Assembly (NCBI RefSeq): GCF_016757215.1
Contig: NZ_JAESIY010000004.1
Coordinates: forward strand, 310,001 to 374,000
From: Fulvivirga sediminis
GTDB taxonomy: Bacteria; Bacteroidota; Bacteroidia; Cytophagales; Cyclobacteriaceae
Length of the DNA: 64,000 bases
Direction of reading: 5' to 3'
Under the pieces are notes generated by a model that was not told where the DNA came from, did no database searches, and saw only the letters and a list, made by a program, of their open reading frames with translations. The translations under genes and the position numbers were made by a program. Of the stretch, positions 1-8,488 are shown one piece after another. How positions within the stretch are numbered: the first letter of the stretch is position 1; every line of letters starts with the position of its first letter.

Positions 1-449
1 GATTTCACCTCATAGAACAGTTCATTTTTCACTTTTAGAAACTCTTGGTAACTCACTTCAGCCTGCTGTGAAGCGGCATCTTTTTTAGCAGCAAGAGTAC
101 CAAACCATGGAAATGATTGTGAAAGCTCTATTCCCATTACCCTTTCCCCTACCCTCGTTTCTGTAGGTAAGATGGCATAGCTCAAGCTGGCTTTAGGGTC
201 TGGCAAAGCCCCCACTTGTGGCACTTTTTGAAGATCAGCATAATAGCGATTAAACTGAGCCTGCAACCCGGGGTTATGCTCAGCTGCTTCTTGCAGATAC
301 TCATTTAACTGACCAAAGGACATATTATTGATGAATAAGAAGAATAACGTTATCATTATTCCTTTTACCCAAATAAGATAATTGCTCAATGTATTTTTCC
401 TAAGCTGAAAATCACCATTCATGGTATCGAATTTTTTAAATCTATTCAT
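1..449 (-). CDS. TolC-like outer membrane efflux protein (5' part, cut by window edge)
   Basis: The first 149 codons are visible and the rest lies beyond the left edge. After an N-terminal hydrophobic stretch (about residues 26-44) the sequence has the look of an outer-membrane efflux protein: 'LNEYLQEAAEHNPGL', 'VPQVGALPDPKAS' and 'GIELSQSFPWFGTL' are typical of the CusC/TolC family in Bacteroidota. Its ATG overlaps the stop of the upstream RND pump gene by 8 bases (ATGAATAG) and is preceded by a strong AGGAGGG, so the two are translationally coupled. It should form the outer-membrane duct of the tripartite pump. A periplasmic adaptor gene would be expected next, outside the window. Signal-peptide start is uncertain, because Met10, Met32 or Met45 could also serve. 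Confidence 0.85.
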   Translation of the reverse strand, partial: MNRFKKFDTMNGDFQLRKNTLSNYLIWVKGIMITLFFLFINNMSFGQLNEYLQEAAEHNPGLQAQFNRYYADLQKVPQVGALPDPKASLSYAILPTETRVGERVMGIELSQSFPWFGTLAAKKDAASQQAEVSYQEFLKVKNELFYEVK

Positions 450-3400
450 CTTTAACCCTCCTTTCTTGCCACATACTGAAAAGCACGGGCACTACAAACA
501 TGGTCATTACTTGTAGCAGCATACCGCCAAAAGCAGGAATAGCCATTGGCACCATAATATCAGAACCTTTACCTGTAGAAGACAGCACAGGAAGTAACGC
601 TATGATAGCCGTAGCGGCTGTCATCATAGCAGGCCTTACGCGCATCATCCCGGCGTGCAATACCGCTTTTCGCACTTCTTTTTTGGTGGCTGGCTTCTCC
701 CTTTCAAAGGTTTGGGTAAGGTAAGTACCCATGATAACGCCATCATCAGTAGCGATTCCAAATAAGGCAATAAAGCCAACCCACACCGCCACACTTAGAT
801 TAATAGTGTGAATCTGAAAGAGATCTCTCAGATTAGTTCCTGCTACAGAAAAGTCCATAAACCAGCCTTGACCATAAAGCCAAATCATTATAAAGCCACC
901 TGAAAAAGCTACAAATATGCCGCTAAACACCATGGCTGACATAGTCACTGATTTGAACTGAAAATATAAAATCAGGAAAATAATGATTAATGATAGCGGC
1001 ACCACAATCAGCAATCGCTGTGTAGCCCTAACCTGGTTTTCATAGTTCCCTGTAAACTGATAGCTCACCCCAGCGGGAATTTCCACTGCACCTTCATCAA
1101 TCTTTTGCTGAATAGCCGCCTGAGCTTGCTCCACCACATCAACTTCGGCAAAGCCTTCTTTCATGTCAAAAATGACATAGCTGACCAAAAAGGTATTCTC
1201 ACTTTTAACGTTTTGAGGTCCCTGCGTATATTTTATAGTTGCTAATTGCCCCAATGGAATCTGAGCCCCTGAGGGAGTCGGGATCAAAACATCTTTAACG
1301 GCCTGCGGACTATCACGAAACTCTCTGGCATAGCGAACCCGCACAGCAAAACGCTCCCGGCCTTCTACCGTAGAAGTTTGCTCCATACCACCGATAGTAC
1401 CGCTGATGTAGCTCTGTACATCCTGAATGGTAAGCCCATACCTACCAATGGCTTCTCTATCAATATCTATATTTAAATAAGGTTTACCCACTACCCGATC
1501 CGCAAAAACGGTAGGTGCATCTATACTCGGCACCTGTTTAAGCACTTTTTCAATCTCAAAACCTACCTTTTCAATGGTTTTTAAGTCTGGCCCATATACT
1601 TTGATACCCATGGGAGCCCGCATACCGGTTTGCAACATCACCAGCCTGGTTTGTATGGGTTGCAGTTTCGGGGCAGAGGTGAGCCCGGGATAATCAGATT
1701 GAGCTACAATTTGCTCCCAAATATCATCTGGCGATTGAATTTCAGGACGCCACTGACGGAAGTATTCTCCACCTGGATCCTTGATAAGGCTTTGTGTATC
1801 CAATTGTAAAAGATCTCCTTTTTGAGGATAATATAAATCGCCATTTTTTAATTCAAAAGCCCCCTCTTTATTCACTTTAAAGCGCTGCCGTTGACCATCT
1901 TCATCCAAGATATACTCAGATTTATAGTTGATGATGTTTTCAAACATAGAAACAGGTGCAGGATCCAGCGCACTATTGGTTCTCCCCCACTTTCCAACTA
2001 CAGATTCTACTTCAGGAATATTATTCACCCGCAAATCCAATTGCCTGATCACCTCAATATTCTGTTCTACTCCTGTATGGGGCATAGTACTTGGCATAAG
2101 CAAGAATGAACCTTCATCTAGCGTAGGCATAAACTCTTTACCTACTCCTGGAAATGTGCGTTCCATAGTTTGCCACCCATCACTCTCTCTGAGTTCCCAA
2201 CCGACCTTCTCTGCTCCTGTAGCCACAAAGCCAAACACTCTATTAAAACCCTGCCATATAAGAGCTCCCAGCAAAATGCTTATTATAGGAATAATGAAGA
2301 AAGCTTTTTTGTTATCTAGACACCAAGGCAAAATGCGAGGATAGAAATGTACCACTGATAAAAGCACTGCCATAATACCTCCCAATATAGCTACCACAAA
2401 AAGAAAATTAACCAAATCACTATTTTGCGGCCCCAACGGCATCCACTCCTGAGTTAAAAAGAAGAGTACAATCAGAACAGATACACCAATATTTATCCAA
2501 TTGGGCAATTTACTATTTCGTTTCTCCCAAAAATCATGAGTTATAGATATAACTCCGAAAAGAGATAGCAATAGAGCAATCCATGTACTGAAAATAAAGG
2601 CTAAAACTACTCCAGCCACTATCAATATCGCGCCCCAAATTTTTCTGGTTTTACTTTTATCTAAACGAATAGAAAATACTAACTGAGCTAAAGTAGGTAT
2701 CACTATTACTCCCAATGCAAAAGATGAAAGGATCGCAAAAGTTTTTGTAAAAGCCAGTGGCCTAAAGAGCTTACCTTCTGCTGCTTCCATAGCAAAGACA
2801 GGAATAAAACTCACTACAGTAGTGGCCAGGGCAGTCATAATAGCCGGGGCTACTTCTTTAGCCCCTTCAAATACTACCTTCTGAAGTTGCTTGCCTTTCA
2901 CCCCATTATTCTCGGGTAGCTCCAGATGTCGCACTATATTTTCTACGAATACAATCCCTACATCCACCATTACCCCAATAGCTATGGCTATACCAGACAA
3001 GGCCACCACATTAGCATCTACACCAAAATAGCGCATGCTTATGAAAGTAATGAGCACTCCAATAGGTAATAAACTAGATATTAGTATCGATGCTCTGAGG
3101 TTCATCACCAGCACTATTACCACCAAAATACTGATCAGTATTTCATGCGACAAGGCCGATTCCAACGTGCCCAGTGTTTCATGAATCAGCCCTGACCTAT
3201 CATAAAAAGGCACTATAGTTACCTTAGATATAGAGCCATCATCTAGTGTCTTTTGAGGCAACCCGGCGCTTAACGACTCAATTTTTGCCTTTACATTATT
3301 AATCACCTCCATGGGGTTAGCTCCATAGCGCGCTACCACTACACCTCCTACAGCTTCAGCGCCCCCTTTGTCTAGTCCGCCTCTGCGAGGTGCCGGACCA

Positions 3401-4251
3401 AATGACACATGTGCTACATCTTCAATTCTAATGGGCACATTATCTCGAACTGTAACTACACTTTTCTTAAGATCATCTAGGTTTTTAATATAACCCAGAC
3501 CACGCACCAGGTATTCGCCTTTGTTAAACTCAATGGTTCTGGCTCCGATATCCAGGTTGCTCTTCTTCACCGCTTGCATAATCTGAGCAACAGACACCTT
3601 ACTCGCTTTCATAGCATCAGGATCTATATCTACTTGATATTCCTTCACATAACCACCCACAGAAGCGACCTCTGCCACCCCACTAGCTGAGGTAAGTCCA
3701 TATTTCACATAGAAGTCCTGTAAGGTTCTAAGCTCCTGCGGATCCCAGCCTCCATTAGGCTTTCCTGTTTCTGGATTACGCCCTTCCAGCGTGTACCAGT
3801 AGATCTGACCTAAAGCCGTAGCATCTGGACCCAAAGCCGGAGTAGCCTCTTCAGGCAAAGTTCCCGCTGGCAATGAGTTTAACTTCTCTAGTATTCTGGT
3901 TCGACTCCAATAAAATTCCAGATCCTCATCAAAAATGATATAGATGCTAGAAAAGCCAAAAACAGAATTACTTCTGATGGTTTTCACCCCAGGAATACCT
4001 AATAAAGCGGTAGTAAGCGGATAGGTAATCTGATCCTCAATATCCTGAGGAGACCGCCCTTTCCATTCTGTATAAACTATCTGCTGGTTTTCCCCCAGAT
4101 CCGGAATAGCATCTACAGGCACAGGGTCTCGAGGAAGGCCTATATCCCAACCAAACGGAGCGGTAACTATACCCCAGGCTATCAAAGCCAGAAGCAGTAG
4201 AAAAGTGACCAGCTTATTTTCTAAAAAATATTTAATTATTCTATTTAACAT
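442..4251 (-). CDS. cusA: CusA/CzcA-family heavy-metal RND efflux pump, long form
   Basis: Inner-membrane proton-driven pump that exports metal ions through an adaptor and an outer-membrane channel. The N-terminus ('VPVDAIPDLGENQ'), the porter domains and the TM4 signature around residue 425 ('GIAIAIGVMVDVGIVFVEN', with Asp and Glu) fit the HME-RND family. That TM4 segment resembles the monovalent Cu/Ag (CusA) type more than CzcA, which is an inference. At 1269 residues it is about 200 longer than E. coli CusA. The excess lies mainly around residues 525-690, where extra hydrophobic segments are inserted between the first transmembrane bundle and the second porter half ('GVGKEFMPTLDEGSF'). Long forms like this occur in Bacteroidota. 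The TolC-like gene overlaps its stop, and a small HYC/CC/PP protein and cutC lie upstream on the same strand. Confidence 0.93.
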   Translation of the reverse strand: MLNRIIKYFLENKLVTFLLLLALIAWGIVTAPFGWDIGLPRDPVPVDAIPDLGENQQIVYTEWKGRSPQDIEDQITYPLTTALLGIPGVKTIRSNSVFGFSSIYIIFDEDLEFYWSRTRILEKLNSLPAGTLPEEATPALGPDATALGQIYWYTLEGRNPETGKPNGGWDPQELRTLQDFYVKYGLTSASGVAEVASVGGYVKEYQVDIDPDAMKASKVSVAQIMQAVKKSNLDIGARTIEFNKGEYLVRGLGYIKNLDDLKKSVVTVRDNVPIRIEDVAHVSFGPAPRRGGLDKGGAEAVGGVVVARYGANPMEVINNVKAKIESLSAGLPQKTLDDGSISKVTIVPFYDRSGLIHETLGTLESALSHEILISILVVIVLVMNLRASILISSLLPIGVLITFISMRYFGVDANVVALSGIAIAIGVMVDVGIVFVENIVRHLELPENNGVKGKQLQKVVFEGAKEVAPAIMTALATTVVSFIPVFAMEAAEGKLFRPLAFTKTFAILSSFALGVIVIPTLAQLVFSIRLDKSKTRKIWGAILIVAGVVLAFIFSTWIALLLSLFGVISITHDFWEKRNSKLPNWINIGVSVLIVLFFLTQEWMPLGPQNSDLVNFLFVVAILGGIMAVLLSVVHFYPRILPWCLDNKKAFFIIPIISILLGALIWQGFNRVFGFVATGAEKVGWELRESDGWQTMERTFPGVGKEFMPTLDEGSFLLMPSTMPHTGVEQNIEVIRQLDLRVNNIPEVESVVGKWGRTNSALDPAPVSMFENIINYKSEYILDEDGQRQRFKVNKEGAFELKNGDLYYPQKGDLLQLDTQSLIKDPGGEYFRQWRPEIQSPDDIWEQIVAQSDYPGLTSAPKLQPIQTRLVMLQTGMRAPMGIKVYGPDLKTIEKVGFEIEKVLKQVPSIDAPTVFADRVVGKPYLNIDIDREAIGRYGLTIQDVQSYISGTIGGMEQTSTVEGRERFAVRVRYAREFRDSPQAVKDVLIPTPSGAQIPLGQLATIKYTQGPQNVKSENTFLVSYVIFDMKEGFAEVDVVEQAQAAIQQKIDEGAVEIPAGVSYQFTGNYENQVRATQRLLIVVPLSLIIIFLILYFQFKSVTMSAMVFSGIFVAFSGGFIMIWLYGQGWFMDFSVAGTNLRDLFQIHTINLSVAVWVGFIALFGIATDDGVIMGTYLTQTFEREKPATKKEVRKAVLHAGMMRVRPAMMTAATAIIALLPVLSSTGKGSDIMVPMAIPAFGGMLLQVMTMFVVPVLFSMWQERRVKDE

Positions 4252-4384
4252 GATATAGTGTCTTAAAAGACATACATTAAGATCAGCTTAAGCAGATCTT
4301 GAAAATATAAGTAAGAAGTCTACATACTGAGATATAGAATTCTTGACCGGACTATCAATAGACCGTGATTATATCATGCTAGAT

Positions 4385-4801
4385 TTATAAAAGAAAAGAC
4401 TGATTCAGGATGTGTATATCCTGATCCAGCAAAGGAGGGGGATCATTGGTTTTATGAATTTCAACCAAACTATAATCAGGCTGAATAGCCAGAAAAGTAT
4501 AAGTAAAGGCCGCTAGAAACTGAAGGTTAACAGCATCTAAAGCCACTTTAGTAAGTACAGTATTATCTGCACTTACTGTCTGATAGTCATTATCGCAGCA
4601 ATTGTTAACAGGCTTTACTACCTGCTGATCTTTTGAAGAACTGCAACCTGTATCCATTTGCATAACACAGCCCAGCATGTGCTGACCAAGCATTATTTCT
4701 GACTCTACCGCATAGCCACCACAATAATGTGTTGCCAGCGTGATGCCGGTGCTCGCCATGAGCATCAGACCTGCCAGAAATATGGATAAAAGTTTCTTCA
4801 T
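4385..4801 (-). CDS. Small secreted HYC/CC/PP-motif protein beside metal efflux genes
   Basis: 138 residues with an N-terminal signal-peptide-like segment (about residues 1-23), so probably exported to the periplasm. The motifs that name this Bacteroidota family are all present: 'HYCGG' near residue 27, 'NCCDN' near 69, and 'NDPPPLLDQD' near the C-terminus. Two further cysteines lie between ('GCVMQMDTGCSS'). Cysteine, histidine and methionine content, together with position directly upstream of the CusA-type pump, suggests metal binding or sensing for the efflux system. That role is inferred from context. The gene is separated from the pump by about 130 bases, so it may share its transcript. 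Confidence 0.75.
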   Translation of the reverse strand: MKKLLSIFLAGLMLMASTGITLATHYCGGYAVESEIMLGQHMLGCVMQMDTGCSSSKDQQVVKPVNNCCDNDYQTVSADNTVLTKVALDAVNLQFLAAFTYTFLAIQPDYSLVEIHKTNDPPPLLDQDIHILNQSFLL

Positions 4802-4976
4802 GAGCTAATTTCTCCTACGCAAACTACTTAAAAAAGGTTCATTTGCATTGGTTAATGCAAAGGTAGTTATTTTTTTAAATAAAAATGACGCCCCTACCTC
4901 AATCAGATTAGTTGCTTTTGATGTCTTTAAACGCTGAACTTAACTGGTTCTGAAGCCTTTTTATTATAGAAGTAAT

Positions 4977-5711
4977 TTAATCTCTAAGGGCGGCTATCAG
5001 GTTACTATCCACCACAGAAATGCTAAATTCAGGCTGTTGCAAGGCGCCTCCCATAGACACTCTGCCATTTCTAAACTGCATCTTGCTTTCTACCGGCTGC
5101 CTGCCCGAAACATGGCATTCTTTAGCGCCAGTCTTTTCAACTATCTTTTTAAGATTATACGGTCTGATACCACCACCTACCAATATTACTATTCGGTCAC
5201 CGGCCTTTTCTATCAATTCATTGAGAAGATCAGCTCCTTCTAGCGCTGTACGTTCAAGTCCAGAAGTAAGAATACGATCTACTCCCAGTTCTATAAGATC
5301 TTCTAAAGCCTGAAATGGATCAGCTACCATATCGAAAGCTCTGTGAAAAGTGACTTGTAACGGTCTGGCTAAGTCTATCAACTCCTTAGTTTTCTGCTTG
5401 TCTACATCTCCTTGAGGAGTAAGTAAACCGAAAACTACACCATCAACTCCTAATGATTTGGCGACTTTAATATCCTCTTTCATTACTTCAAACTCCTCCT
5501 CTGAATACAAGAAGTCTCCTCCACGGGGTCTAATCATCACCATCAAACCAATGGATACTTTTTCTCTCACCAGCTTAATCATGCCAGCGCTAGGCGTGGT
5601 TCCACCCTCAAAAAGGTTATCACATAATTCTACTCTATCAGCACCACCTGTCTGTGCATTTACACAAGATGCCACTGAATCCGTTACTACTTCTATTGTT
5701 AGTCTTGTCAT
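4977..5711 (-). CDS. cutC: CutC family copper homeostasis protein
   Basis: Cytoplasmic TIM-barrel protein of the CutC family, full length at 244 residues. Recognisable conserved blocks are 'GGADRVELCDNLFEGGTTPS' near the N-terminus, 'MIRPRGGDFLYSEEEF' around residues 80-95, 'TFHRAFDM' around 140-147 and 'ILVGGGIRPYN' around 195-205. The family is linked to copper tolerance, but its biochemical activity is unsettled, so the name should not be read as a reaction. Its position behind the CusA-type pump and the cysteine-containing small protein supports a shared copper theme. It is about 175 bases upstream of the small protein and on the same strand. Confidence 0.9.
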   Translation of the reverse strand: MTRLTIEVVTDSVASCVNAQTGGADRVELCDNLFEGGTTPSAGMIKLVREKVSIGLMVMIRPRGGDFLYSEEEFEVMKEDIKVAKSLGVDGVVFGLLTPQGDVDKQKTKELIDLARPLQVTFHRAFDMVADPFQALEDLIELGVDRILTSGLERTALEGADLLNELIEKAGDRIVILVGGGIRPYNLKKIVEKTGAKECHVSGRQPVESKMQFRNGRVSMGGALQQPEFSISVVDSNLIAALRD

Positions 5712-6090
5712 TGATAAACTGATTTAGCATTCGAAATTTAAAGAAATTAAATAAAGATTCCTTAGTTAAGGAGAAAGTTTTAATCTCAACACATCAAATA
5801 AGAATGAGCATCTCAAAAGAAAGAAAACCTACTTAGTAGTCAATTCTCTCAACCTGGTCTCTATGAGAATTGCTTTTTATTCCACTTCTGCTGAAGGGCT
5901 TTCCGTGCAAATTCTGTTCAACACACCAAAAATTGACTGAAAAGGCGAAAATGAGTTTCACAATAAATACACCTATTTTATAGCAAAATTCACTATTACA
6001 ATTATAAATCATATTTAAAAATATAATTTTTCAATTTAATATAAATACGGCATCGTCTTTGATTAACTCAACACCTAACCTTTCATTTCT
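5712..6090. other. AT-rich intergenic region between divergent cutC and a membrane-protein gene
   Basis: No coding region is apparent in about 380 bases. It contains one hairpin with an 8-bp perfect stem, CAATTCTC paired with GAGAATTG at 5841-5848 and 5865-5872, followed by CTTTTTATT, which could act as a rightward terminator. There is no gene immediately before it on that strand, so it may end a lost gene or a small RNA, or may be fortuitous. Confidence 0.4.
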
Positions 6091-6408
6091 ATGGTAGATT
6101 ATAAAAACTGGTGGTTCAGTATCAAAATCTTTTATCGTGAATTCAATATCTACAACCTGATTTTCACTATAGTCTCTGTATACTTACTATATATTGACCC
6201 TGTACACAGCATCAAGTACATCTTTTGGCTCAAAGTGGTTGGGTACGCAGCTATTACCATTTATTTTACTTCCTATAAAAAAGAAAGACTGTATTTCTTT
6301 TATAACCTGGGCATTAACCGCAAAAGGCTATTCATTCCTGCAATTATTATTGACATCGTTACCCTTATTATAATACTCATGTTGGCTAATTATTTTATAT
6401 ATGGATAA
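6091..6408 (+). CDS. Small integral membrane protein, probable partner of the adjacent broken ABC ATPase
   Basis: 105 residues with about three hydrophobic segments (roughly 18-36, 46-62 and 80-103) separated by a lysine-rich loop ('TSYKKERLYFF'). No known family is recognised. It overlaps the start of the ABC ATPase gene by 8 bases, which suggests translational coupling and a permease-like or accessory membrane role in the same transporter. Because the ATPase is broken by a stop and a frameshift, the membrane protein may now have no working partner. It reads as an intact frame with an ATG start. Confidence 0.55.
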   Translation: MVDYKNWWFSIKIFYREFNIYNLIFTIVSVYLLYIDPVHSIKYIFWLKVVGYAAITIYFTSYKKERLYFFYNLGINRKRLFIPAIIIDIVTLIIILMLANYFIYG

Positions 6409-7092
6409 ACTAGAAATAGACGGTGTGAGTCTGAGCTTTTCAGGCCGAACGATATTAAATAACATTTACCTCCAATGCCAAACCGGAGAAATTATAGGCC
6501 TATTGGGTCGAAATGGTTCTGGCAAATCTAGTTTAATGAAAATGATTTTTGGTAGCCTTAAAGGCGATCATCAATCAGTAAGAATCAATGGCCGCTACCA
6601 TGAACAGGCATTTTCAGAGCCTAAGACTATTCATTTTATGCCTCAAAATGGCTTTGCAATGAATCGCTATTCTTTTAACTAGCTAGCCACTTATTTCGAT
6701 CTTGCTTCTCACCTTGGACTTATTTATGAGAATGATGAAGTTTATAAAAAGAGAAATGATCAGCTGGGCACGCTGTATTATGGAATGAGAAAGGTAATGC
6801 AGATCCTCTGCATATTGTATACACCGGGTAAATTTGCTATTCTTGATGAGCTTTCAGTCACCTCTCTCCGCTAATGATAGAACAGATTATCCCTCATATT
6901 CAGGCGCAATCAAAAGTAAAGGGCATTATTCTTTCTGATCATCTTTATGAAACCGTTTATGACGTCAGCTCTCGTCTATATGTGGTATCCGCCGGAGTGC
7001 TACACCATATACAAGAAAAGGATGAGTTGGTAATGTTCGGGTATGTGAAGGGGGGAAGAAGTTTAAGATATTCTCAATTCATTTTTCTATAA
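6401..7092 (+). pseudogene. ABC transporter ATP-binding protein, broken by a stop codon and a frameshift
   Basis: The first 93 codons encode a normal ATPase N-terminus with Walker A 'GLLGRNGSGKSSL' and a Q-loop ('IHFMPQNGF'). An in-frame TAG at 6680-6682 then interrupts it, but the same frame continues with ABC-like sequence to Walker B ('KFAILDE'). There the frame shifts: after GAT GAG the text reads CTTTCAGTCAC, and one added C (CCT TTC AGT) restores 'DEPFSHLSPL' and joins the downstream frame with the D-loop and the H-loop 'IILSDHLYETVYDVSSRLYVV'. Thus one nonsense change and one single-base deletion separate this from an intact gene of about 230 codons. The canonical LSGGQ signature is replaced by 'LGTLYYGMRK'. 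Two independent lesions favour real decay over a sequencing error. Confidence 0.82.
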
Positions 7093-7747
7093 GCTTCGCA
7101 AATAGTAAGAATAATGCTGCCTCCTATTGAGCCATTTATTGAAAGCTTCAATGGTTCTGACTTACCTAATAGGTTTAGTACCAAATACGAACCTTGCTGC
7201 ATTAAATTTAAATTACAATAAACCAAGGTAACATCAGACCACGAGATAAAATCACCTCCTGCAATAGTAATCCCTTCTTTATTGACCAATGCCAATTCTA
7301 AAGCATCTACTTTGAGGTTCTTCCAATTAAGAATAAAAGCATAGATCGCCAATCCAAAACATGTAAGAGCAAGGGCAATGCTATAAACTCCACCAAAACT
7401 AACCCCTAAAAAGATTACCCCATCATTATTAAAAACATTGAAGTTAAGGCATATAAACCAATTTTATACCTTTTAATTCTAAACTCAGCAGGCAAATAAT
7501 GCTGAGCTAACAAAATCAATCTTTCATGGGTGGAGTAAAAATTCTTACTTGCAAAACTTCCATTTCGTATCTTTTCATCAAACAAGCGAGCCTCATAAGC
7601 TTCTCTTTCCGCAGAGTCTTCTATAAAGTAGGGACAACGATTCTTAAATTGAGGTTTATCATTTGTAAGTTTACAGACTACACCATAATTATTATAAGCT
7701 CTATTGCTACAAATCTTACAATATTTGAGACGTTCATGAATATCCAT
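7074..7747 (-). pseudogene. Cysteine-motif membrane protein split by a single-base frameshift
   Basis: The N-terminal part (110 codons) begins with a possible zinc-binding region ('CKICSNR', 'GVVCKLTNDKP', 'NRCPYF'), a pattern common in uncharacterised Bacteroidota proteins. A linker follows, then the start of a hydrophobic segment, and the frame stops at 'LIMMG'. The next frame continues directly as 'VFNNDGVIFLGVSFGGVYS', a further membrane segment and a soluble C-terminal domain. Reading the T5 run in ATGTTTTTAATAATG as T6 joins the two halves without loss, so a one-base deletion in a homopolymer explains the break. This may be a true frameshift or a base-calling error. Function unknown. 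Its 3' end overlaps that of the broken ABC ATPase gene, which is convergent. Confidence 0.7.
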
Positions 7748-7784
7748 TTATTACTTATAAAATAGACTAAAAAATAAGAGAACG

Positions 7785-8045
7785 CTATTTATCATAGTGA
7801 TATTTACAGCTAAAAATGATCAAATCTGCACCTGAAACCTGATATACTAATCTATGTTCTCGGTCGATTCTACGCGACCAATAGCCAGAAAGCTCATATT
7901 TTAAGGGTTCTGGCTTACCAATTCCTTCAAAAGGGGTTCTCTTGATATCCTTGACTAAGTCATTTATTTTCTTCAATATCTTTCTATCTTCCTTTAACCA
8001 AGAGATGTAATCTTCCCATGCGTTATGTGAGAAAATAACATTCAC
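7785..8045 (-). CDS. yoeB: Txe/YoeB family mRNA interferase toxin
   Basis: 86 residues, the usual size of YoeB. The sequence matches the family through its length: 'FSHNAWEDYISWLKEDRKILKKINDLVKDIKRTPFEG' opens it (only fragments are diagnostic), then 'GKPEPLKYELSGYWSRRI' and 'EHRLVYQV', ending 'SCKYHYDK'. The catalytic Glu in the KPEPL segment, the Arg in EHRLVYQV, and the C-terminal His-Tyr are all present, so it is likely active as a ribosome-dependent endoribonuclease. The start codon overlaps the antitoxin stop by one base, the usual coupled arrangement with the antitoxin first. Expression is expected to be repressed by the antitoxin/toxin complex. Confidence 0.93.
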   Translation of the reverse strand: MNVIFSHNAWEDYISWLKEDRKILKKINDLVKDIKRTPFEGIGKPEPLKYELSGYWSRRIDREHRLVYQVSGADLIIFSCKYHYDK

Positions 8046-8299
8046 TAATCCTCAATCAACCCTCTTTTAAATACTTTTCCATCTTTTATCTGCTGTATCG
8101 ATTCAAACAGTCTATCAGCATTTTTCTTTGAGCTCAACAAATGAACTGTTTCCATTAAAGAATTATATTCGTCAAGTGAAATCATTACGGTACCATTTCC
8201 AGATCCTCTTTTAATAATCAATGTTTCTTGATTTTGCTCCACATCATCAAGATACTTCTTAAGGTTAGTCCTAAACTCTGTATAATTTGCTGCTATCAT
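8045..8299 (-). CDS. yefM: YefM/Phd-family antitoxin
   Basis: 84 residues beginning 'MIAANYTEFRTNLKKYLDDV', the DNA-binding and dimerisation region of the Phd/YefM fold, followed by 'ETLIIKRGSGNGTVMISLDEYNSLMET'-type sequence (shown in part) and a charged C-terminal tail that would wrap the toxin. It neutralises YoeB and should autorepress the operon. The start ATG lies a few bases downstream of two GTAC-centred repeats spaced 12 bp apart (see the operator entry). There is little Shine-Dalgarno sequence, as is common in this phylum. Confidence 0.93.
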   Translation of the reverse strand: MIAANYTEFRTNLKKYLDDVEQNQETLIIKRGSGNGTVMISLDEYNSLMETVHLLSSKKNADRLFESIQQIKDGKVFKRGLIED

Positions 8300-8311
8300 A
8301 AATTTTGAATA

Positions 8312-8332
8312 ATAAGTACGAATATAAGTACG
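8312..8332 (-). promoter_or_regulatory. Candidate YefM autoregulatory operator
   Basis: Two copies of ATAAGTACG occur 12 bp apart, each with the palindromic core GTAC, beginning 13 bases upstream of the antitoxin start. In E. coli, the yefM-yoeB operator has two TGTACA-centred sites also 12 bp apart. The match of core and spacing is seen in the sequence. Binding is inferred. Confidence 0.55.
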
Positions 8333-8458
8333 TTTTTAATTACTTAAAAGTTCCAACCTCCTCTTACACCTGGATTTCAAAATATATTGAGATATTGTTT
8401 CTTAACCATCATAAACCCTTCACCAACACGAAATGTCTGGAAATTTATAATTACACCT

Positions 8459-8466
8459 TATATTTG
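8459..8466 (+). promoter_or_regulatory. Bacteroidota-type -7 promoter element for the globin gene
   Basis: TATATTTG matches the TAnnTTTG consensus of Bacteroidota housekeeping promoters, 22 bases before the globin ATG. A clear -33 TTG at the usual spacing is not obvious, so only the -7 element is called. Confidence 0.5.
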
Positions 8467-8488
8467 CATTCCAAAAAAGACATCAACT

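Noticed and set aside
1928-2344. 138-codon open frame opposite the CusA gene
   Set aside because: Antisense shadow of a firmly identified pump gene with no recognisable protein features.
6874-7092. A separate 72-residue gene after the broken ABC ATPase
   Set aside because: It carries the D-loop and H-loop of the same ATPase and joins the upstream frame after one added base, so it is the 3' part of the pseudogene.
8387-8488. Longer N-terminus for the truncated haemoglobin
   Set aside because: The extension begins before the TATATTTG promoter element and has no globin similarity.
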